DNA of 64,000 nucleotides, taken from contig CM062292.1 in the NCBI GenBank assembly GCA_031216915.1, positions 5,705,920 through 5,769,919 of the forward strand, in the 5' to 3' direction. Below, one piece after another: positions 57,291 to 64,000 of the stretch. Position 1 is the stretch's first letter, and each line of letters starts with the position of its first letter. The notes under the pieces are model-generated. The model saw nothing but the letters and a program-made list of their open reading frames with translations, did no database searches and was not told the origin of the DNA. The translations under genes and the position numbers were made by a program. Source of the DNA: Pictodentalium vernedei. Its lineage: Eukaryota > Mollusca > Scaphopoda > Dentaliida > Dentaliidae.

Positions 57291-58363
57291 CCAGCGGGAG
57301 GGTGGTGTTTCTGTTTCTGTTTAGGCGGGAGGGTTGTGTTTCTGTTTAGGCAGAGTCCGCAGAGAGCAACCTGGTTGCTAAATTACCACCATTGCTCGGC
57401 GTAAAGTTCAAGAGCCACAATCAGTCAAATCGAGTGGATAATATCGTTCCAACTAGAGAAGATCATGATCTTTATAATTGGACGAGGGGTCAATATCGGT
57501 GGGCGCACCATGGGGGGCGAATGCGGTAAACTAGCTGACAGATGTAGGTGTCGGTCACTTCACCGTTGAAGTGGTCCCATTATGAGGGGCTGCGTTATGT
57601 GTTCTGTGCTATACGTAGCTGAAAAGTGAATCAGTGGTAGTCATGTAATCATAGCTAATGTTGAAACAAAATAATTGTTTTTGGTTACCTGATTTAAAGT
57701 GAATTGCTAATTCTGCAATCGAGCCATTTTGCTAACGAATTTTAAGCAGACGGAATGCAGCTAGCACCTTCATCTTCTTAGCCACAGGCAATGGTGGGGT
57801 GCCAACTTGAAGGGGTGTGGAGTGGGCCCTAGGGGCCGCAAGCAGCAAAACATAGAACAGAAAAATATACACTTTACTGGTATGGCCTCTACAGCATTTG
57901 TAAACGCCTCATCATTCGAAAGTCAGTGGCATCAGCTTGGGGTGGCTTCTTTCATCCTCGGCGACTAAGCGCCCCTAAGTTATATACATGACCTGCCAGT
58001 TATGAGCAAGGTTTCGCAGTTTGAAGTTATTATGCAATAGCTTGTCATATATATAGACCATTTGAGTGTTTCATCATTGCTGATACTCTAATGTTGTGAC
58101 AAATAAGAATTAACACGGGAAAAACCGGTCTTGACCCACTTTTCTTATTAGTCTTAAGCTTAAGCCTTAGAACCCAAGAGGCCGATTTTTCGGCCTAGGA
58201 ACACTATACGTCATAACCGCAGAAAGTCGGATGGTTGCTAAATGAATGTGTGGGGTAGAGCAATCAATATTGTGAACATACAGCATAAAGGCCTCACAAT
58301 GAAAATGTTATTTGGAAATAATGAATATGGACTCTTCCAATTTCTACCATTGAAGATACCGAT
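57291..58363. other. No recognisable feature
   Basis: A short duplicated phrase (GGGAGGGT-GTGTTTCTGTTTAGGC) occurs at 57296-57350. No gene seen. Confidence 0.4.
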
Positions 58364-58560
58364 GTGACAGGAATGATAGTCCGTAGGAAAATTAGTCCCT
58401 CTGGACTATTATTCCGCGGAATTATAGTCCTAGGTCTAACATTTCTAGGAATAGTAGTCCGCCGGACTACTATTCCTAGAAATGTTAGACCTAGGACTAT
58501 AATTCCGCGTAATAATAGTCCAGAGGGACTAACGTTCCTACGGACTATCATTCCTGTCAC
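58364..58560. repeat. 197-bp near-perfect palindrome, copy 2
   Basis: Centre at 58462. Same family as 2201-2385, but the asymmetric block is swapped (AAAATTAGTCC on the left, GGACTAACGTT on the right), so the two copies are in opposite orientation. The outer arms extend to GTGACAGGAAT/ATTCCTGTCAC. Confidence 0.93.
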
Positions 58561-59687
58561 ACCGGTCCGATGGGTTAAAGCCACTAGAATCGAGAATTGT
58601 GCGACTATTCCTTCCGGAGCGAGTCATAGTTCACCCGGTGTGTCCAGGGACCTTACACGTCACGAAATCCAAGGGAACCAGACACTGTTGGGCCGCCGCC
58701 AGTCACAAGTAAAGAGGATGCCAGCTTTCAACTTTTATATTTCAATTTTGAAGTCGAGAGAATGTACTTTTGGAACACCGCCCTTTCTCTTTCCAATCGC
58801 GATGACATTTATCCTCAAGAGATGAAGCTCTTTTATCACCACCATAGCAAGCAACTCACTTCGTTGTACCTATCGTGATGATCATCGCATCCGAAATATC
58901 TGTTCTTTTATCTTCTAGAATCTCACAGATATCGCCTTAAATGAAATATAACCTGCCTTGTGGCCTACTGTTTAACCCCCAAACAGACAGTTGACAAATG
59001 AGGTAATAGTTAAGTGAAAATCGGGTAAATATGATGGACTCTCCACCCCCAATTAACGATACCTCGCGGCGGCCATGTCGAGAATATTAGGAATAGGTTT
59101 ACAATATGACAGAATGAACCAAGTCGTAATGACACGATTTCTTCTGATGTCCCCGAATGTGATACATGGTCAGACGAGCACACTTATGTTTTGAGCGTTA
59201 CTTTATCATCAGATCAGGTAGGAAGCACCACTAGCACGCGTGTTCCGTGTGACCTTATCGCTTTTATTCAAACGAAAAAAAGTCATACACGTTGAAAGGC
59301 CACAAGGTTAACAAAGATTAATAACACAAGATACGATTGTTTGGCGTGCAAGTAATACAACCTCGTTTTTCACCTCACTGAGTCTCATGTTGCGACTAAC
59401 GGCCTAGAATAACTGGCACTGAGTCAACAAAACTGTGCATGTTTATTAGTAGCGGAAAACGTATGAAAACTGAATTTTCCTCGATTGGTAATATGGTACT
59501 ACTAATTTCACAATCTAACCAAATTTCATAGATTGCTCTTCCAAACCGTTATCCTATCAAAGCACGCTTGGGTGTAGATACCGGATGGATTGAGGTGTCA
59601 CAACGTTTATCTATATAGGTGTGGTGACCTAGGGGTTGTTAAGCCTCATCGTTTAAATTTGAGGAAATAGGCCCACGAATGGTCTCA
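58561..59687. other. No recognisable feature
   Basis: No repeat, palindrome or supported frame recognised. Confidence 0.4.
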
Positions 59688-59839
59688 TACACTCTAAATC
59701 GGTTGGGTTAAAAATCAACCCATAACCCAAAATCAACCCAAATCGACTGGGTTGAGTGAATATGAACCCAATTTGGGTTCATATTCACTGAACCCAGTCG
59801 ATTTGGGTTGATTTTTAACCCAACCGATTTTAGAGTGTA
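59688..59839. mobile_element. TA-flanked palindromic MITE, 152 bp
   Basis: TACACTCTAAATCGGTTGGG at the left, CCCAACCGATTTTAGAGTGTA-type inverse at the right. Arms run almost to the centre (GAACCCAATTTGGGTTC). The left arm has an extra AACCCATAACCCA-like stretch. Confidence 0.9.
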
Positions 59840-59891
59840 ATATTCTAATTGGATATGTGTCGTACCGAGGCCAAATGATCACGTTCACAAG

Positions 59892-60008
59892 ACGTCGCCT
59901 GAGTGCTAGAATGTTCTATGTCCCCTATGGGACTATGTATTATCTCCCCTATGGGACTATGTATTATCTCCCCTATGGGACAGAGAACATTCTAGCACTC
60001 AGTCGACG
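59892..60008. repeat. Hairpin with tandemly expanded loop
   Basis: Arms CGTCGCCTGAGTGCTAGAAT and its inverse. The loop contains a 24-bp unit (TATGGGACTATGTATTATCT plus CCCC) repeated about 2.5 times. One arm of the same family starts the window at 1-36. Confidence 0.92.
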
Positions 60009-60619
60009 AAGAGTACGCTCAGCGAGTCAGTGTCTCACTAAATATCTCTTCGACGATTTTATATTAACCACTCCGGGTGGTATCTTCCATGCCAGTGTAT
60101 TGTCATTAACTAGAAGATTCTATATTCGTTACTTAGAGAGAAGACTAATTAATATTTTCAACAAGTAACTTTAGAGCTTCACGTTAGAAATCCCGCTTGG
60201 TTAACCACACAATGTTACTAAGCAAATATCTCCTTTATGAATCCAGATGATATCGGAAAAGGGAGCAGTTTCCGCGTTCAAAGGGTTAAAAATTAATTTA
60301 TTGAGTATTACAATGTCATACTAATTAAAACCAAACACACTTTTGAACGTGGCAAAAACCCCAAACCAGCAATTAACAGACTTTATCTTAATTTAACTGG
60401 CGATATCAAATCCACATGAAAGGGCACGTATGCCACCTCCCCACCCCCATTCCATGGTCATAGACCCGGGACAAATCGCCCTCTTGCCTCCACCCACCTC
60501 CCCACCCGGCGGCCATGTACAACACTTGTAATATTATTTTCCTTAATAAGTTAATATATTCAGTTTTTGTTCACATTGGAACAAGCTCCACGAGCTCGTT
60601 CCAAAGACGTGTAGTAAGC
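60009..60619. other. No gene; one small hairpin
   Basis: GGAACAAGCTCCACGAGCTCGTTCC-type hairpin (about 60578-60603) resembles the core of the TTAACCCTTTACCC MITE. Nothing else recognised. Confidence 0.45.
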
Positions 60620-60860
60620 TACACTACGGCTGCAGTGGACTTGTCACTTTACACAGGTGGGTAATATTTCCACAGAAGCAATAATATTATATTCCAAAAA
60701 TAATTATAGGTATAATCATCAAATATTTAATTAATTATGTACCCGGTGCTTCATTGATTAAAATGTTGCTGATGATGATTTTTATTACCTGATAAACGCA
60801 TGCGTAGACATCACTACTGTCCATGCGTGATTACGACCAGTCCACGGCAACTGTACTGTA
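60620..60860. mobile_element. MITE with GCAGTGGAC(T)TGTC ends, copy 3
   Basis: Left TACACTACGGCTGCAGTGGA, right CCAGTCCACGGCAACTGTAC. Interior CCGGTGCTTCATTGATTAAA and GATGATTTTTATTACCTG match 4509-4786. It carries only one arm of the GAAGCACCGGG hairpin. Confidence 0.83.
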
Positions 60861-61862
60861 TATTTTGGTGGTAAAAACTGAAAAATATGTGTCTTTTTAA
60901 CGCTGAGAGGTGTTCAACGAGAGGAAGGTACGTCGTAATCCGTAGTTTGTACACAGCCAAAACAGCGAAGGTTCTAATGACCTCGGTGTTAATAATTCCC
61001 CTCACCTCCAGATGAGGTTTCGGTGGAAATAATTATAACTGAGGTCTCCGTTCGTACGAAGTCCGTATTTCCATTCCAACATTTTGCAATTTAATTCATC
61101 ATGTACCGGTTGTCGGATTTAGATGTCCTTTAGTATGGTGAGAGACCAGTATGGGGAAAGGATATCAGTAGTATGTAAGGTTGAGATCTGCCCTTTTTAC
61201 CAGGACCTCGAGGTCAGACCATGACCGGGGTCATTGACCCCGGCGCCCAATCCGTTAGGCCTTCCCTCTCCCTCTCCATTCTCCTCTCCACACTAGGCCT
61301 AGGTTATTTTTAGGCGCCCACACCCTGCCCGCCCTGTACGTACCCCATTTTTTAGGCTATCCTTCCCCAAAGCCCGTTTTAGGACCCTCTAAAGGGACCC
61401 AAGCTATGTATAACCTATTTAGGCTTTCCCTACATTGTTTTGGCCTTTCCTGTATGTGGGCTCCCCCTTCCAAAAGCCCAGTCCCTCCCCACCAAAGCCC
61501 TGGACTGTTCCTCTCCCTTCCAAAGGCTAGCCCAAAGCTGGAGGATATTCAAACTGAGGTGTCCAATGAGTACTAACAAAAGAGTGCCACCATGCCCTAT
61601 CCCCTCCCTGTTTCTCCCATAACTTTATTTCTTGGTAAATATCTCCAAGGTAAATGTTGTCAAGGACATGTACATGTAACGGCATACAAAATGCTTTAGT
61701 CATAAAGACTACCTGGTTTGTTTAGACATGTCATAAAGGAATTATGATAGAGAACACCTGGTCTTTGTCAATGCATAGATAATGGTGATTAAGATAGAGG
61801 GAATCTTTGTTTACAAAAAGATATGATAGTGTCACGTGATAGAGCATATTGTGTCACATTGT
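60861..61862. other. No gene; pyrimidine-rich stretch
   Basis: 61259-61620 is strongly C/T-rich with repeated CCCT and AAGCCC phrases (GCCCAGTCCC, AAAGCCCTGG). A short inverted pair GACCGGGGTC/GACCCCGGC lies at 61220-61250. No supported frame. Confidence 0.45.
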
Positions 61863-62770
61863 GCCTTTTCACATAAGCACATATCGGCACATAAAGTATG
61901 TGCCTATGTGATAGGGCATATTGTGTCACATTGTGCCTTTTCACATAAGCACATATGACAAAAAGGGATTCTCCAGTAGGTATCCTCGATAGGTATCCTC
62001 AAAAAATACAATACCAGGCCAAAGGTATCCTCAAATACCCGTATGTGCCTATGTGATAGGGCACATTGTGTCACATTGTGCCTTTTCACATAAGCACATA
62101 TCGGCACATAAAGCATGTGCCTTTGTGCTAGGGCACATTGTGTCACATTGTGCTTTTTCACATAAGCGCATATGACAAAAAAGGGATTCCATAGCCACAG
62201 GTGTTTTCAAAAAGGGGTGCTAAAATTGGGGGTCCCTGGGGATATTGCCATTGGATATAGGATTTTATTATGCAGAAGGGAAATAACTCTGCATACAGAT
62301 TATGAGAAATTTAGCAACCTGATTGGTTATAAGTGATCTAGATATATGAAACAACAAGAGTACTTGGAATAGGGTCAGAACTAACAAGAATAGACCAGAA
62401 ATTGCTAAATATAGTAATAATAAGCAAAACTGTTCCAACTAATAAGCTCTTCTACGCTACTGGAGTATTCTCCAGAACAAAGGAACATGGCTAGGTAGAC
62501 ATAAACTATTACATATATAGATAGAAGCAGAGAATTCTGAAAGAATTCGAAATAGTAAAAGTTGGGTGGATTTTGGTGATTTGGAAGGATTGTCGGGTTG
62601 TTTGTGGTAATTAGATTTACTCTTCTACAATCGAACACACTCTACGAACATACCCCGTCTTATTGCAGAAAAATTGGGTAACATAGCAATCACGTGCTAC
62701 CATAGAGACCAAGATGGCGGCCTCCAGTACACAAAATGGACGACGGAAGCACGTATCATCCTAACAACAC
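61863..62770. mobile_element. Right half of a 49.6-kb-type TIR element
   Basis: Interior blocks AAAAAGGGATTCCATAGCCA, GGTATCCTCGATAGGTATCC and AACAACAAGAGTAC, and the terminal region with AGAGAATTCTGAAAGAATTC, CCAAGATGGCGGCC and ACAAAATGGACGACGGAA, match 50900-51730 in order. A TGTGCCTTTTCACATAAGCA tandem (61863-62170) replaces the ATGAGGCC tandem. Homology stops at 62770, where the LINE begins, so the outer terminus is missing. Confidence 0.78.
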
Positions 62771-64000
62771 CATTGAGTATGCTCTTTCAAAAAAGTTTCG
62801 ATACCGGAACATATCCAGACGAATGGAAGAAAGCCAATGTAATCCCCATCTTTAAAAAACTAGATCCTGCGGACAAAAACAACTATCGGCCGATCTCCCT
62901 TTTACCAATCTTAGGGAAAGTCTGTGAAAAAGTGCTCCTGAAATCAGTTTTTACTCATTTTCATCAGAATAATCTTCTATATAAATATCAGTCCGGCTTC
63001 ATCCCTGGCCACTGCACCACGTTTCAACTTCTTGAACTATACCATTCGTTATGTCAGTCACTAGATGAACGACTGATGACTTGTGCTATCTTTTGTGATA
63101 TCTCAAAGGCCTTCGAGAGGGTATGGCATAAAGGTCTTCTCTATAAATTAGAACAATATGGAATCTCAGGTCCTTTGTTAAAATGGTTTGACAGTTACTT
63201 GAAAAATCGTAAACAACGAGTATTGGTGAATAACACATACTCTCCATACAAGCTAATACAAGCTGGAGTTCCTCAAGGATCTGTCCTGGGACCTTTCCTC
63301 TTTTTAGTCTATATCAACGATATTGCAGACAATTTAGAATCCCTTACGAAATTGTTTGCTGATGATACATGTCTCACTAACGGTAAAAGCTCCAGTTCTG
63401 AACTAATAACCATTTTGAATAATGATCTGGCCAAAATATACTCCTGGTGTCAGAAGTGGATGGTGTCCTTCAACCCATCTAAAACGCAAGCTGTCTACTT
63501 TTCTCGAATCCCTAATCATAACCATCCAGATTTGTTCTTTAAGGAAACTCCGTTAAATTTCTCCGATTCACATAAACATCTTGGTTTAATCCTGCAGTCA
63601 AACTTGAAATGGGATCGCCAGATAGCGGAAATTTGCAAAAAAGTGAATGCACGCTTGTCCAATCTGAGAAAACTCAAGTATAAACTTGGGAGGAAAACTC
63701 TGTTACAAATATATTTCTCATTCATCCTGCCACTTATTGATTACGGTGATACCGTCTGGGACTGTGCTCCTAAGCTTCTTCTAATGAAACTAGACCGACT
63801 ACACCACGATGCAGCAAGAATAGTGTCTGGTCTCACACGATCTGTTTCATCCGAGCGTATACTCTTGGAACTTGGATGGCGCTCACTCTATGAGAGAAGG
63901 CACCATCACAAACTGTGTGCTTTTTTTAAAATATCTAATAACGATGCTCCAGATTACCTTGTTGAATTATTACCTCGTACTGTAGGTGAAACAGCAAATT
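62771..64000 (+). CDS. Non-LTR retrotransposon reverse transcriptase, partial
   Basis: One frame is open from 62776 to the window end (about 408 codons) without a stop. RT motifs in order: WKKANVIPIFKK, NYRPISLLPILGK, YQSGFIPGH, FCDISKAFERVWH (motif A Asp present; the usual second Asp is Glu), GVPQGSVLGPFLFLVYIND, LFADDT (catalytic FADD intact), then WCQKWMVSFNPSKT and HLGLILQSNLKWD. The C-terminal region has a LINE-like LIDYGDTVWD and LDRLHHDAARIV. The family is Jockey/CR1-like. The N-terminal endonuclease and the first part of the RT are missing, because the copy is 5'-truncated where a TIR element ends. The C terminus lies outside the window. Confidence 0.9.

Overview
The window is animal (invertebrate metazoan) nuclear DNA built almost entirely of repeats and mobile elements. 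I found no convincing host gene. Tc1/mariner, PIF/Harbinger with a MADF partner gene, hAT-type MITEs, a Ty3-type gag remnant, non-LTR retrotransposons, a tRNA-derived SINE, and many long minisatellites with internal hairpins resemble marine lophotrochozoans such as molluscs. That taxonomic guess is inference. A 100-base assembly gap (N) lies at 38875-38974.

Layout. 1-6 kb: an 89-bp tandem array, a perfect palindrome (2201-2385), a LINE tail, three copies of one SINE, and two TA-flanked inverted-repeat elements. 6.7-9.6 kb: two more inverted-repeat elements, then a 49-bp and a 77-bp tandem array. 9.8-13.4 kb: a local duplication, a 149-bp palindrome and a dead Tc1 transposase. 13.48-17.67 kb: a complete but inactivated Harbinger element with convergent MADF and transposase genes. 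19.1-23.2 kb: a 68-bp satellite of about 60 units. 24.05-27.67 kb: a 3.6-kb foldback element with 6-bp target duplications. 28.5-35.07 kb: an unusual transposon described below. 35.9-40.6 kb: a second copy of the 7.2-kb element, a 335-bp tandem repeat, the gap and a TIR-bounded Tc1 element. 40.95-45.0 kb: a 61-bp array, then a 24-bp minisatellite lying inside the loop of a hairpin element. 45.3-46.3 kb: a gag remnant split by a hAT MITE. 47-57 kb: MITEs, 70-bp and 69-bp arrays, and a 2.27-kb TIR element nested in an older repeat. 57-64 kb: further palindromes and MITEs, half of a TIR element, and a 5'-truncated LINE reverse transcriptase running off the right edge.

Most interesting system. 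The 28509-35067 element has imperfect inverted terminal repeats of about 180 bp beginning TAGCGGGGGAGGAATTCG. It carries one long coding unit, split only by one base in a T7 run, of roughly 1,530 codons. The unit has two N-terminal CxxC/YHKTC modules, a C-terminal FEN1/XPG-like (PIN-fold) nuclease signature (HEEADT, DSD, GCD, GIGKKT) and a terminal TSO1-type CXC domain. I see no DDE, tyrosine-recombinase, HUH or reverse-transcriptase motif. A TIR element whose only protein looks like a flap-nuclease relative is the best candidate here for an undescribed transposon class.

Second theme. More than fifteen near-perfect palindromes occur. In several, tandem repeats have grown inside the hairpin loop, which suggests that palindromic elements seed minisatellites in this genome.
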